Shown here piece by piece: positions 6,300 through 13,749 of a stretch of DNA of 27,413 nt. The notes beneath the pieces are model-generated. The model was not told where the DNA came from. It saw only the letters and a list, made by a program, of their open reading frames with translations, and searched no databases. The stretch covers positions 1 to 27,413 of the IMG/VR virus record IMGVR_UViG_3300042564_002811; one strand, 5' to 3'. Both the position numbers and the translations under genes were made by a program. This DNA is from a virus. Numbering within the stretch: position 1 is the stretch's first letter; each line of letters begins with the position of its first letter.

Positions 6300-6531
6300 A
6301 TTGTCCCGCCGCCTCCACTGCTGCAATTGCACGGCTGGCAATCTCTTTCTGCACATCTTTGTCGAGCATGTCCCAGACAAAAGTTAAATCCACGCCGTTG
6401 CAGAAAGCGTGATCAAAATCAATTTCTGCCGGCTCTGCTGGATCATCAAAAGTGGCTTCAATTTTAGGAGAATACGAATTGATGTGGCACTCGACCTTTT
6501 CGCGGCTGTGGAGCGTTACGGTTACTATCAT
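6289..6531 (-). CDS. Small hypothetical early protein
   Basis: 80 residues, start MIVTVTLHSREKV with AGAGGG seven bases upstream. It begins with a beta strand and continues into an acidic region and a C-terminal helix (DVQKEIASRAIAAVEAAG). No catalytic or binding motif is recognised. Its last codons overlap the next start. Confidence 0.55.
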   Translation of the reverse strand: MIVTVTLHSREKVECHINSYSPKIEATFDDPAEPAEIDFDHAFCNGVDLTFVWDMLDKDVQKEIASRAIAAVEAAGQYDI

Positions 6532-6573
6532 AGTGTTACCCTCTGTGTTGTTATGTACGACACTATAATTGCA

Positions 6574-6780
6574 CTATTTAATGCACTTGTGCAACACTTT
6601 TAGATCATCAATCTTTCGCTTTATCGCATCTTTTACTCGTCCTGCCGTGGTTGCACTAATGGGGCGCTCACCTGTTCGCATGTAGGCGACCATGCGCTTG
6701 GATAGGCCGATTTCCAAGCCCATGCGGTGGTTGTCGTAGCCGAGTTCTGACTGGGCGTTTGTGAATTGTTGGGGGGTCAT
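6574..6780 (-). CDS. HTH (XRE/Cro-type) DNA-binding protein
   Basis: 68 residues starting MTPQQFTNAQSELGYDNHRM. The pattern of a first helix followed by MGLEIGLSKRMVAYMRTGERPI fits the helix-turn-helix of XRE-family regulators, with the recognition helix near residues 27-36. A Lys-rich tail follows. The gene sits ten bases after SSB. A target cannot be named; it may tune the leftward operon. Confidence 0.7.
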   Translation of the reverse strand: MTPQQFTNAQSELGYDNHRMGLEIGLSKRMVAYMRTGERPISATTAGRVKDAIKRKIDDLKVLHKCIK

Positions 6781-6789
6781 ATCAATACC

Positions 6790-7248
6790 TCAGAATGGCG
6801 GAAGGTCATCGTCAAAATCATCATAATCTGCTGGCGGCTGGTTTAATGGTTGCCGCGCTGGCTGCTGCGGTCTTGCTGGCGCATCATTGCTCTGAACTGC
6901 TGCTGGTCCACTATTGCGGGAGTCGAGCAGTTGCATATCATTGGCAACTATTTCCGTGGCGTATTTCGTTACGCCGTCTTGCTCCCAGGATCTTGTCTTA
7001 AGTTTCCCATCAACGTAAATCTTGCTGCCTTTTTTCACGTAGTCTCGAACCACTTCAGCCAGTCGGTTAAAAAATACAATCCGATGCCATTCAGTGGATT
7101 CTTGCTCTTGTCCGGTCTGCTTGTCTTTCCATTTCTCGCTTGTGGCTCCCGATACGCTTGCAACGGCTCCGCCTGATGGCAGGTATCTGATCTCTGGATC
7201 TTTGCCAATAGTGCAAACTAGAATGACTTTATTAACGCCTCTGCTCAT
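6790..7248 (-). CDS. ssb: Single-stranded DNA-binding protein
   Basis: 152 residues with GGAGAG seven bases before the ATG. Residues 1 to about 108 form a typical bacterial or phage SSB OB-fold ([21 protein letters not shown], then [22 protein letters not shown] and [14 protein letters not shown]). A Gln/Pro-rich linker and the acidic tip DFDDDLPPF follow; such tips recruit recombination and replication partners. It would coat ssDNA made by the exonuclease and helicase encoded nearby. Full length and intact. Confidence 0.97.
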   Translation of the reverse strand: MSRGVNKVILVCTIGKDPEIRYLPSGGAVASVSGATSEKWKDKQTGQEQESTEWHRIVFFNRLAEVVRDYVKKGSKIYVDGKLKTRSWEQDGVTKYATEIVANDMQLLDSRNSGPAAVQSNDAPARPQQPARQPLNQPPADYDDFDDDLPPF

Positions 7249-7277
7249 TTTGCTCTCCTGCGGTCATGCCGCGTTAT

Positions 7278-8363
7278 TTAATAATTAACGGTAATGTGTC
7301 TGATTTCGCCACGCGCAATCGATTCAATCAGCGCCCTTGCTGATGGCTCTGTTATGCCGTATGCAATTAAATCGTCAAGAGCTTCGCGGTTAATTTGCCG
7401 GCGATACGCCTTGTTTGCAGCTTTCTTTTCTGCTTCTTGCTGATCGGCAATTCTCTGGGCTTCAATGCGATTGCGCTCTGCTTCAATTGCCGCCTGCTTT
7501 TCACGCTCCGCCTGCTCTGCCGCTATCCTTGCGCGATCTGCCGCCTCTTGTTGCTGACGCAGTGCAGCGGCTTCCGCTTCGGCCTTCTCACGCCTCGCTC
7601 TCTCAAGAGCTGCCTGATGTTCGCGCTCTTTTCGGTCGGCCTCCTGTTGTGCTGCAATTTGCTGCTGCTCAACACGTTGCCGCTCTTGTTCGGCGCGATG
7701 CTCTGCTGCCTTTCGTTCAATCTCGGCGGCTTCTTTTCTGATCTGCTCTTCACGCTCAATACGGGCTTTTTCTTCAGCATCCTTTCGAATGCGCTCCTGT
7801 TCGGCAGCTTCAGATTCTGCCTTTTCCTGCTCCATAATCGCCACTTTAAAACGATTGATACAGGCGTCCTTTGCTTTTGCAGCGTCAGTTAAAAACTCCT
7901 GCCAACTGTCGTCAATCGCTATGCTTTCAATCTCTTTAAGCACTGTTGTAAGCTTTGCTGAGTTTTGATTGTCAGTGTAAGCATCAAACAGACTGAGGCG
8001 GTCTTTAATGCCTTTGACGCGCCTTTCTTCGGCTTCTTCCCAGTCCGTTAGTGGTTTTCGCACCTCGTCTTTCCACATATCCAGCAAGTCGCGCATCCGC
8101 TTGCGCTCTTCGTCAATCTTGCGCGGAATGTCCTTTAGCTCGGCAACAAGTTCTTTGCCCATGCTGTCCAGCGCGGTTTTTGACTGCGCTACTTTGTAAG
8201 CGACAGAAGCAATTTCCTTTCGACCTTTCGGCGTTGTAACGTCAGGCACAAATGCGTCGATTTCTTCGCGAACTTTAGCCAAAAACGGATCAAGCCCATT
8301 GGGTGTTGAGTAAACTTGGACGGCGGTTTCTTTTGATGGAACCAGTGCAATTTCGTTTGTCAT
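7278..8363 (-). CDS. Long coiled-coil protein of recombination region (DUF1351-like N-terminus)
   Basis: 361 residues. The N-terminal 150 residues (IDAFVPDVTTPKGRKEIAS and an alpha-helical region after it) resemble DUF1351-type proteins encoded beside phage recombinases. From about 175 to 320 there is a continuous Glu/Ala/Arg/Gln-rich coiled coil, superficially TolA-like. The last 45 residues fold separately (REALDDLIAYGITEPSARALIESI). It lies between exonuclease and SSB and so probably helps recombination, perhaps as a scaffold. Its biochemical activity is unknown. Full length, with AGAGGA upstream of the ATG. Confidence 0.75.
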   Translation of the reverse strand: MTNEIALVPSKETAVQVYSTPNGLDPFLAKVREEIDAFVPDVTTPKGRKEIASVAYKVAQSKTALDSMGKELVAELKDIPRKIDEERKRMRDLLDMWKDEVRKPLTDWEEAEERRVKGIKDRLSLFDAYTDNQNSAKLTTVLKEIESIAIDDSWQEFLTDAAKAKDACINRFKVAIMEQEKAESEAAEQERIRKDAEEKARIEREEQIRKEAAEIERKAAEHRAEQERQRVEQQQIAAQQEADRKEREHQAALERARREKAEAEAAALRQQQEAADRARIAAEQAEREKQAAIEAERNRIEAQRIADQQEAEKKAANKAYRRQINREALDDLIAYGITEPSARALIESIARGEIRHITVNY

Positions 8364-8375
8364 GCTTTTATCCTC

Positions 8376-9029
8376 TCAGTTAATGTACTTGTTATGAGTT
8401 TCTGCAAACTCTTTGATGGCGTTTTCAATCCATGCGTTAGCCTTCGCGCACTTGTCTAGCATTTCCTTTTCAATCGTTAAATCACGTTCAAATCTGGCAA
8501 TGGTGATTCTGTGGTGCATTGGTATGCTGCTGTCGATGGTATGTATTGCAGGGTCATCCCACGGCTTCAGAAGGTGTTCAGGGGTGTCCATGGCGCAATA
8601 TGCAATCTCCCACACCGGCAGGTCAAAAAGGCACATGTAGCCTCTTGCTTGCCACTCATACTCTTTTTTGCCGGCCTGATCTTCAGTAAGCGGAAACGTC
8701 AGCAGTGACCATGCAACTTTGATGTCAACGCCCTTGCCGGAAGTCGCTGCAATCAGATCCGGTTCGCCGGTAATAATCCCGTTGTTTCGGCGCCCGGATG
8801 ATTCGACTTTCTTCAGGTCATACAAGAAAACCGAGTTATACAGATCAATGCCTTGATCCTCGCAATATTTGCCTTTTTCAATCATTGGCATGTTGTCCAG
8901 CGACTTGCGAACACCAAACATAATTTCCCGCGCAGATTCCAGCATTGCCGTTTTTGCTGTCTCTGACCATTCTTCGCCTTTGGTGCGTGGATTGGTCATG
9001 ATCTTGGCTATTGAGCTACAACGAATCAT
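8376..9029 (-). CDS. PD-(D/E)XK exonuclease, YqaJ/lambda-exo-like
   Basis: 217 residues. The nuclease core is visible: GEPDLI at 88-93, VDIKVAW at 101-107 and QARGYM at 127-132, matching the D ... D/E-x-K ... Q-x-x-x-Y pattern of the YqaJ / lambda exonuclease group. Asp91, Asp102 and Lys104 are the likely metal-site residues. Such enzymes resect dsDNA 5' to 3' to give a 3' strand for the annealing protein. The ATG overlaps the stop of the Erf gene, so both are likely made as a pair. Confidence 0.85.
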   Translation of the reverse strand: MIRCSSIAKIMTNPRTKGEEWSETAKTAMLESAREIMFGVRKSLDNMPMIEKGKYCEDQGIDLYNSVFLYDLKKVESSGRRNNGIITGEPDLIAATSGKGVDIKVAWSLLTFPLTEDQAGKKEYEWQARGYMCLFDLPVWEIAYCAMDTPEHLLKPWDDPAIHTIDSSIPMHHRITIARFERDLTIEKEMLDKCAKANAWIENAIKEFAETHNKYIN

Positions 9030-9712
9030 GATTGCACCTCGGCCATTACGCGGCCAAGCTGGTCATCATTAAGGGTGTATGCGGCATGAAGTCGGTCAAG
9101 GGTATATTCGCCGGCATTGATCTTTCCGATTGCCTTTGTCAGCCGAGAGTCGGTGATGGGCTGTTTTGGTGGTTCTTTGTTTGCCGCCAGCCCTTGTGCG
9201 TCATTATCTTCTCCGGTACTGATATTCAGCATCATACAAATGCCGTACCGCTTGCCGTAGCTGATAGTGCTACCAACTGCCTGCACTGCGTTTTTGCTTC
9301 CAGAGGTATCAAGAGCAAGGGGTATGCTTGTTTCTTCGCTGTGCCCGTCACGGTGGCTTAATACGGTAGTAATCCACATGACGTTAGACTCATGCTTAAC
9401 GCGAAAGGTTACAGCAAAGCCGTACTTCTGAAGCACTGGCCTGATGGTGTCGTTAATGTCCTCAAGCAAAGCATACTTGGATTTATTGTGGCCCTCGCCC
9501 TTTTCAATCACTCGCGGCAATTCGATCTGCATTGATGCTAGGTCTGCTGTGAATTGCTGCTTTGCATTTCGGTTCAGAATGCGCTCTTGCATATCCAGCA
9601 TTTTTTCCAGCTTGGTAATGTCGGCGTCTTTGTCCATCGCAACGCGCTCAATTACCTGCATCAGCGCCGTTGTTTCTGATGCTTGCGGTTCGTGCTGCAC
9701 TATGTCTTTCAT
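9026..9712 (-). CDS. erf: ERF-family ssDNA annealing protein
   Basis: 228 residues. YALLEDINDTIRPVLQKYGF at about 80-99 and VGSTISYGKRYGICMMLNI further on are the conserved Erf core motifs. The protein anneals complementary single strands during phage recombination and genome circularisation, working with the downstream exonuclease and SSB. The C-terminal 60 residues form a small helical domain. It is the first gene of the leftward operon, 9712 being about 60 bases from the proposed divergent control region. AGAGGG lies 8 bases before the start. Confidence 0.9.
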   Translation of the reverse strand: MKDIVQHEPQASETTALMQVIERVAMDKDADITKLEKMLDMQERILNRNAKQQFTADLASMQIELPRVIEKGEGHNKSKYALLEDINDTIRPVLQKYGFAVTFRVKHESNVMWITTVLSHRDGHSEETSIPLALDTSGSKNAVQAVGSTISYGKRYGICMMLNISTGEDNDAQGLAANKEPPKQPITDSRLTKAIGKINAGEYTLDRLHAAYTLNDDQLGRVMAEVQS

Positions 9713-9743
9713 TCCTGCTACCCTCTTATTTGTGGTTGACGTG

Positions 9744-9773
9744 TTGACAATACTATCATATTCAAAATAGAAT
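9744..9773 (+). promoter_or_regulatory. Rightward sigma70-type early promoter
   Basis: A perfect -35 hexamer TTGACA (9744-9749) and a -10 of TAGAAT (9768-9773) are separated by 18 bases. The start of transcription would be about 9780, some 30 bases before the Cro-like gene. It would drive that gene and the replication genes. Confidence 0.65.
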
Positions 9774-9778
9774 ACAAC
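9751..9778 (-). promoter_or_regulatory. Leftward early promoter (weaker candidate)
   Basis: On the minus strand TTGTAT (9778-9773) and TAGTAT (9756-9751) are 16 bases apart, upstream of erf. The match to consensus is modest, but a promoter is required here for the leftward operon and it lies back to back with the rightward one. Confidence 0.35.
9759..9774. promoter_or_regulatory. Operator-like inverted repeat
   Basis: TATTC and GAATA arms are separated by six bases and cover the rightward -10 and the spacer of the leftward promoter. This is a natural site for the Cro-like or XRE-like protein encoded nearby; inference only. Confidence 0.4.
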
Positions 9779-9810
9779 TACTTTGATATAAACGGTGTAG
9801 GGAACGCAAA

Positions 9811-9981
9811 ATGATGACGCTTGAACAAATACAAGAGGCTTTGAAAGATCGCAAGCTTGTAGCGGTTGCTGAAGCTACCGGGCTTGCTTATAACACTGTT
9901 TGGCGGGTGACTGCTGGAAAGGCGCCATCAGTAAGCTATGACGTGGTAAAAAAGCTTTCTGACTATTTGGAAAGAAAATAA
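9811..9981 (+). CDS. 56-residue Cro-like HTH protein
   Basis: The frame starts MMTLEQIQEALKDRK with AGGGA seven bases upstream. Residues 15-40 (LVAVAEATGLAYNTVWRVTAGK) are a clear helix-turn-helix, with recognition helix near YNTVWRVT, followed by a final helix SYDVVKKLSDYL. Small single-domain HTH proteins at this position act as Cro-type early repressors. No CI-like partner is present in the window. It probably binds sites in the adjacent divergent promoter region. Confidence 0.75.
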   Translation: MMTLEQIQEALKDRKLVAVAEATGLAYNTVWRVTAGKAPSVSYDVVKKLSDYLERK

Positions 9982-10018
9982 AAAGCCGGATGACCTTTGA
10001 AGGGGTATCAACCGGCTT
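9971..10018 (-). terminator. Hairpin with T-tract for leftward transcripts
   Basis: Arms AAGCCGG (9983-9989) and CCGGCTT (10012-10018) enclose a 22-base loop that can pair further. The T-rich run is on the minus strand (TTTTTATTTT, reading into the end of the HTH gene), so it would stop leftward, antisense transcription. In rightward mRNA it is a leader hairpin before the replication gene. Confidence 0.5.
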
Positions 10019-10020
10019 AA

Positions 10021-10035
10021 TGTTCTGAGCGAACA
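10021..10035 (+). promoter_or_regulatory. Leader hairpin touching the ribosome binding site
   Basis: TGTTC and GAACA arms with a five-base loop end at the first base of AGGAG (10035-10039), the Shine-Dalgarno of the DUF1376 gene. With the larger hairpin just before it, this 69-base leader could control translation. Short stem, so tentative. Confidence 0.3.
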
Positions 10036-10050
10036 GGAGTTATTGTACCA

Positions 10051-10800
10051 ATGCACTATTTTAAGCGCAACATAGGCGATTACCACCGCAAGGCAGGGCG
10101 TCTGACAATGCTTGAGCACGGAGCGTACACGTTGCTTATGGATGCGTGTTATGACCGTGAATTATTCCCAACAAGGCAACAGGCTATTGATTGGTGCTTT
10201 GCCAGAACAGAAGATGAGATAAAGGCAGTTGAATTTGTGCTCGGTAAATTTTTCGAGCTTTCAGACGATGGCACTTATGTTCAGCTTAGAATTTTGCAGG
10301 AATTGCTTGAGTATCAGAAAAACTGTGAGACAAACAAGCAGATAGCGATTGAGCGAGAGGAAAAGAAGCGACTTAAAAAGAAAGGAGGAGCAAACGAATT
10401 GAGCACGAACCGTGCACTAGACGTTTACGAACAAGCACCTAACCAAGAACCATTAACCATTAACCAAGAACAAGATATAAAACCTACGTCGAAATCGTTG
10501 ATTTCTCCCTGCCCTGTTGAACAAATTATTTCTCTGTATCAAGAGCATTGCACAAGACTACCGCGACTAAGGGTAATACCCGATAAAACCAAAAGCGCTA
10601 TAAGCGCAAGGTGGAGACAGGATAGTAAATTTCAGAGTTTTGATTTCTGGAAAGGATTTTTCGATTACTGCAATGACAACAAATTCCTGTCCGGGCAGTC
10701 TAACCCACGACCGGGTGCTGATAAGCCATTTAGGGCGGATCTGAACTGGCTTGTTAAGCCCGAACCATTTGCCAACATAATAAACGAGAAATACGCATGA
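10051..10800 (+). CDS. Phage replication protein, DUF1376 domain
   Basis: 249 residues. The first 90 (YFKRNIGDYHRKAGRLTMLE, then a cysteine-containing helix and AIDWCFARTEDEI) are a classic DUF1376 domain, found at the start of phage replication initiators or helicase loaders. A Lys-rich linker and an Asn/Gln/Pro segment (NQEPLTINQEQ) follow. A C-terminal domain from about 160 (IISLYQEHC ... FDFWKGFFDYCNDN ... FRADLNWLV) is typical of proteins that bind replicative helicase. It overlaps dnaB by four bases. The linker DNA holds short tandem repeats that may be the origin. Role as origin binder and DnaB loader is from family and context. Confidence 0.85.
   Translation: MHYFKRNIGDYHRKAGRLTMLEHGAYTLLMDACYDRELFPTRQQAIDWCFARTEDEIKAVEFVLGKFFELSDDGTYVQLRILQELLEYQKNCETNKQIAIEREEKKRLKKKGGANELSTNRALDVYEQAPNQEPLTINQEQDIKPTSKSLISPCPVEQIISLYQEHCTRLPRLRVIPDKTKSAISARWRQDSKFQSFDFWKGFFDYCNDNKFLSGQSNPRPGADKPFRADLNWLVKPEPFANIINEKYA
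10443..10470 (+). repeat. Four 7-bp units, possible replication origin iterons
   Basis: CCAAGAA, CCATTAA, CCATTAA, CCAAGAA follow one another inside the linker of the replication gene, next to an A/T-rich stretch. Lambdoid phages place origin iterons inside the initiator gene. The repeats are short and could reflect only the repeated linker coding. Confidence 0.4.
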
Positions 10801-12164
10801 GCATTGATAACCTCAGATTACCACCACACAACGACGAAGCAGAGACCGCGGTGCTGGCTGCGATCCTGAATGACAATAACTTGATTAACGACCTTGATTG
10901 GTTGCGTGAAGATGACTTTTACCGCGGCGAGAACAAGGCGATCTACCGCCGCATGTCGGCCATGGCAATGATTGGACAGCCGATTGACCCGGTAACGCTT
11001 TGTGGCTCTCTCGATGAAGCTGGTGAGATGGTTGGCGACCTAAACCATGAGTACGTGATTGATCTTGCCTACGCCGCCCGCGGTGGCTCTAACGTGCAGC
11101 ACTATGCTGGCATGATTCGCGGCAAAGCATTCGGTCGAAAACTGATAGCGGTCGGTCAGATGATTGTTGATGCCGGTTACGGTAACGGTGAAATAGATCA
11201 AAAGATTGATCGGGCACAGTCGCTTATTAATGGTCTTGTCCCGGGAGGAACAAGAGAGCCGCGGCACATTGATGCCATTCTGAATGACGTTTTGGTCGAC
11301 CTTGAGCGTCGGTCTAAAATCAAAGGCGAGGTAATAGGACTGAAAACAGGGTTTTGTGATGTGGACAGGATGACTGGAGGATTACAGCCCGGCCAGCTTG
11401 TTGTTATTGCAGGCAGACCCGGGTCAGGCAAAACTACGTTTGCCATGAATGTTTGTGAGCATGTCATATCAGAAGGCAAGAATGTCATCGTGTTTAACCT
11501 TGAGATGATTGATGTGAACATTGCTATGAAAACCATGGCCAGCCTTGGGCGCATACCTTACGACAAGATGCGGTCCGGCGATATTGGGGAGCATGGCAGC
11601 CAGCTAAACACCGCGGCAATCAAGCTAAAGGGCCGTAACTTTTACATTGATGACAACGGGAATCTGTCCAGTAATCAGGTGGTGTCACGGGCGCGCAAGA
11701 TTGCTCAGAAACTGGGTGGTCAGATTGATCTTGTTGTTGTTGATTACCTTCAGCTGCTAAATGACAAAGGGGATGGAGTGCAGCGGATTACTGAAATATC
11801 CCGGGCGTTGAAACTTGCGGCCCGGGAACTGAATTGCCCGGTGATTGCGCTGTCACAGCTTAACCGAAGCCTAGAGAACCGCAACAACAAGCGCCCAATC
11901 CTTGCCGACCTTCGCGAGTCCGGGGCTATTGAGCAGGATGCAGACACGGTCATTATGATTTACCGAGATGAGTTGCACGATGAAAACAGCCAGCAGAAGG
12001 GGATTGCTGAAGCAATTATACGCAAGAACAGGGAAGGCGAACCCGGTACGGCTTACCTTGCTGCCCGGCTTCAGTATTGCCGGTTTGACAATCTTGATCC
12101 GAACCATATACCGCGGCAACAGCAGAAATCGAGCCGTTCCGCATTTGCACACCTTGATGAATAA
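10797..12164 (+). CDS. dnaB: Replicative DNA helicase DnaB-like
   Basis: 455 residues, full length for the family. The N-terminal DnaB domain (PPHNDEAETAVLAAIL at about 9-24) is followed by the RecA-like core. Walker A is GRPGSGKT at 206-213, Walker B is DLVVVDYLQLL at about 311-321, and later come SQLNRSLENR and the arginine-finger region. It unwinds DNA 5' to 3' at the phage fork as a hexamer. Encoding its own DnaB frees the phage from host helicase. The ATG overlaps the stop of the DUF1376 gene, supporting a loader-helicase pair. Confidence 0.96.
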   Translation: MSIDNLRLPPHNDEAETAVLAAILNDNNLINDLDWLREDDFYRGENKAIYRRMSAMAMIGQPIDPVTLCGSLDEAGEMVGDLNHEYVIDLAYAARGGSNVQHYAGMIRGKAFGRKLIAVGQMIVDAGYGNGEIDQKIDRAQSLINGLVPGGTREPRHIDAILNDVLVDLERRSKIKGEVIGLKTGFCDVDRMTGGLQPGQLVVIAGRPGSGKTTFAMNVCEHVISEGKNVIVFNLEMIDVNIAMKTMASLGRIPYDKMRSGDIGEHGSQLNTAAIKLKGRNFYIDDNGNLSSNQVVSRARKIAQKLGGQIDLVVVDYLQLLNDKGDGVQRITEISRALKLAARELNCPVIALSQLNRSLENRNNKRPILADLRESGAIEQDADTVIMIYRDELHDENSQQKGIAEAIIRKNREGEPGTAYLAARLQYCRFDNLDPNHIPRQQQKSSRSAFAHLDE

Positions 12165-12173
12165 AGGCAATCT

Positions 12174-12338
12174 ATGAAAGAAAAACACGTCAACGAAGTA
12201 ATGACCGACTTAATACGTCGATGGCCGACACCGGCAGAAGCCAGAGACGCAAGGATAGAAGCGCGTAACAAGTGGATGCCAAGAATCTGCCGGATACTGG
12301 AAATTGAATTTGTACCAATGGAGAAAAACAATGAGTGA
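12174..12338 (+). CDS. Small hypothetical protein
   Basis: 54 residues starting MKEKHVNEVMTDLIRRW, helical and basic, with AAAGG eight bases upstream. It lies ten bases after dnaB, and its last codons overlap the next ATG (ATGAGTGA). No family is recognised. Position and signals support translation. Confidence 0.55.
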   Translation: MKEKHVNEVMTDLIRRWPTPAEARDARIEARNKWMPRICRILEIEFVPMEKNNE

Positions 12339-13083
12339 CACAATCAGCAAGGCGATAGAGTTGTTACAAATCGCGTCATGCCCCTGTTGTGATGGTGCTG
12401 GGGCGTACTACGATAATCATGGCTGCGCTTGGGAGTGCCAGTTCTGCTGCGAGCGTAAGCAGGCAATAGAGGCACTCCAAGCCCTGCAAAGCGGGGAGCC
12501 AATAGCAGCCGTTCGCGGCTACTACAACGGCAGGTGCATTATTAAGCCGCTTGACCCCGCATTAGTGTTACCGGTTGGCATGGCTTTGTATGCCGCCCCG
12601 CAGCCGGTGGTTCCTGAAGGGTACATTACGCCGTTTGCATGGATGCGCCCCGAAGATGCCGCACGAACAATGATAGCGGTTGAAGGTGAGCGTGCCGAAG
12701 TTGCGCCAGACAAAGAGCATGGATTTAGTGTTCCGCTGTACAGATGCCAGCAGCCGGCGGTTGATCGCAACGAACTGATCGAGCTGCTCATTGCCACACG
12801 CACTCAGTCAGAGGGTGTAACAGCGGATTTAATTATTAAGCTGCTATCAGCAGGTGCGGTAGCAACGCCGCAGCCGGTGGTTCCTGAGCGTCTTGCCAAG
12901 TATGTAGCAAAGAAAAAAGCGGAACTTGATAGATACATAGACGAGTTTTGCCGCTCAGAGCCTGGCACTAACGCAGCGGTCTGGAATTCCGGATATCACC
13001 GGCAGCACGCAGAGGATTTGCAGGAAATTATTGACGAATTGGACGCACTGCTATCAGCAGGCAAGGGAGGTGAGCAACCATGA
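12331..13083 (+). CDS. Ea22-like mosaic early protein
   Basis: 250 residues from the ATG at 12331 (GGAG seven bases upstream), chosen over the upstream ATG at 12304. A Cys-rich head (CPCCDGAG ... CQFC) looks like a DnaJ-type or zinc-binding knuckle. Modules AIEALQALQSGEP, APQPVVPEGY, LLSAGAVATPQPVVPE and the ending LLSAGKGGEQP follow. The module PQPVVPE is present twice, exactly 90 codons apart, encoded by an identical 20-mer. The same modules occur on the other strand at 5511-6053. Unknown function. The 3' end holds an excellent ribosome binding site that now leads only to a 7-codon frame. Confidence 0.7.
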   Translation: MSDTISKAIELLQIASCPCCDGAGAYYDNHGCAWECQFCCERKQAIEALQALQSGEPIAAVRGYYNGRCIIKPLDPALVLPVGMALYAAPQPVVPEGYITPFAWMRPEDAARTMIAVEGERAEVAPDKEHGFSVPLYRCQQPAVDRNELIELLIATRTQSEGVTADLIIKLLSAGAVATPQPVVPERLAKYVAKKKAELDRYIDEFCRSEPGTNAAVWNSGYHRQHAEDLQEIIDELDALLSAGKGGEQP

Positions 13084-13103
13084 CCAAGGGCGGCTGCCGC
13101 TAA
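13080..13103 (+). pseudogene. Seven-codon vestigial ORF
   Basis: GGGAGG followed by ATG at 13080 opens a frame MTKGGCR and then a stop. The junction has the same ATGA overlap as real genes in this phage, so a gene has probably been deleted here or reduced to a mini-cistron. Low certainty. Confidence 0.3.
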
Positions 13104-13142
13104 TAAAAACGCACACAAAGAATCAAAGGGAGTCAGCAGAGC

Positions 13143-13325
13143 ATGAAAAAAGAGCAACAACAAGTAGAAAAGCTGTCAGCAGTCCTTAATGAGCTGGTCA
13201 ACATGGGGCACATTAACGCAAACGACAGAGTTAGAATTGAAGGGCATGGCGAGTGGACAGTTGGGGAATTGCTTCAAGAAGCAGCAGAAACAATTCTCGT
13301 GTCGAGGAATTTTAACAATGGGTAA
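13143..13325 (+). CDS. Small hypothetical protein
   Basis: 60 residues, MKKEQQQVEKLSAVLNELVN, acidic and mostly helical, with a central INANDRVRIEGHGEWTVGEL segment. GGGAG lies 11 bases upstream. Its stop overlaps the NinB start by eight bases. No family recognised; its place suggests an accessory early function. Confidence 0.58.
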   Translation: MKKEQQQVEKLSAVLNELVNMGHINANDRVRIEGHGEWTVGELLQEAAETILVSRNFNNG

Positions 13326-13749
13326 CACGTTTAAGGTAACGGAACTGCGGCAGATCGGAAACGCGGTTCAATGGATGGTAACAGCGGTCGAAGCCGGACT
13401 GTTAGCGGGCGAGGTCGATATCACGCTTGCACCTGAAGGCCGTTCAGCGATTCAAAATCGGCGTTTATGGGCTGTACTGACAGATATAGCAACTCAAGTC
13501 GACTGGTACGGGCAGAAGCTGTCACAAGAGGATTGGAAGCACGTATTTACTGCGTCCATGACTAAACAACGGGTAGTTCCTGGAATCGACGGGGGGTTTG
13601 TAGTCTGCGGATTATCAACATCAAAAATGACAAAGCAGCAATTTGCCGACCTGCTAACCATCATTGACGCTTTTGGCTCAGAGCAAGGGGTTAAGTGGTC
13701 AGATCCTGCGCTTGAAACATTCAGCGAATACCGCGAGGCGCAAGCATGA
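13318..13749 (+). CDS. ninB: NinB / Orf recombination mediator
   Basis: 143 residues. The RSAIQNRRLWAVLTDIATQV segment, then DWYGQKLSQEDWKHVFTASM, VPGIDGGFVVCGLSTSKM and FGSEQGVKW, are the conserved NinB blocks. NinB (lambda Orf) is a ssDNA-binding recombination mediator that replaces host RecFOR and works with annealing proteins such as Erf. The ATG at 13318 has GAGGA upstream; the longer frame from 13189 is not supported. Coupled to the next gene by ATGA. Confidence 0.9.
   Translation: MGNTFKVTELRQIGNAVQWMVTAVEAGLLAGEVDITLAPEGRSAIQNRRLWAVLTDIATQVDWYGQKLSQEDWKHVFTASMTKQRVVPGIDGGFVVCGLSTSKMTKQQFADLLTIIDAFGSEQGVKWSDPALETFSEYREAQA

Noticed and set aside
6574-6610. TTGCAC/GTGCAA inverted repeat and possible leftward promoter after the HTH gene
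   Set aside because: It covers the last codons of the HTH gene, arms are short, and promoter spacing (21 bases) is outside the normal range.
7395-7892. Rightward frame of 165 codons, Leu/Cys/Phe-rich, opposite the coiled-coil gene
   Set aside because: Its composition is what the complement of Glu/Ala/Arg/Gln codons produces; it is a shadow and not a membrane protein.
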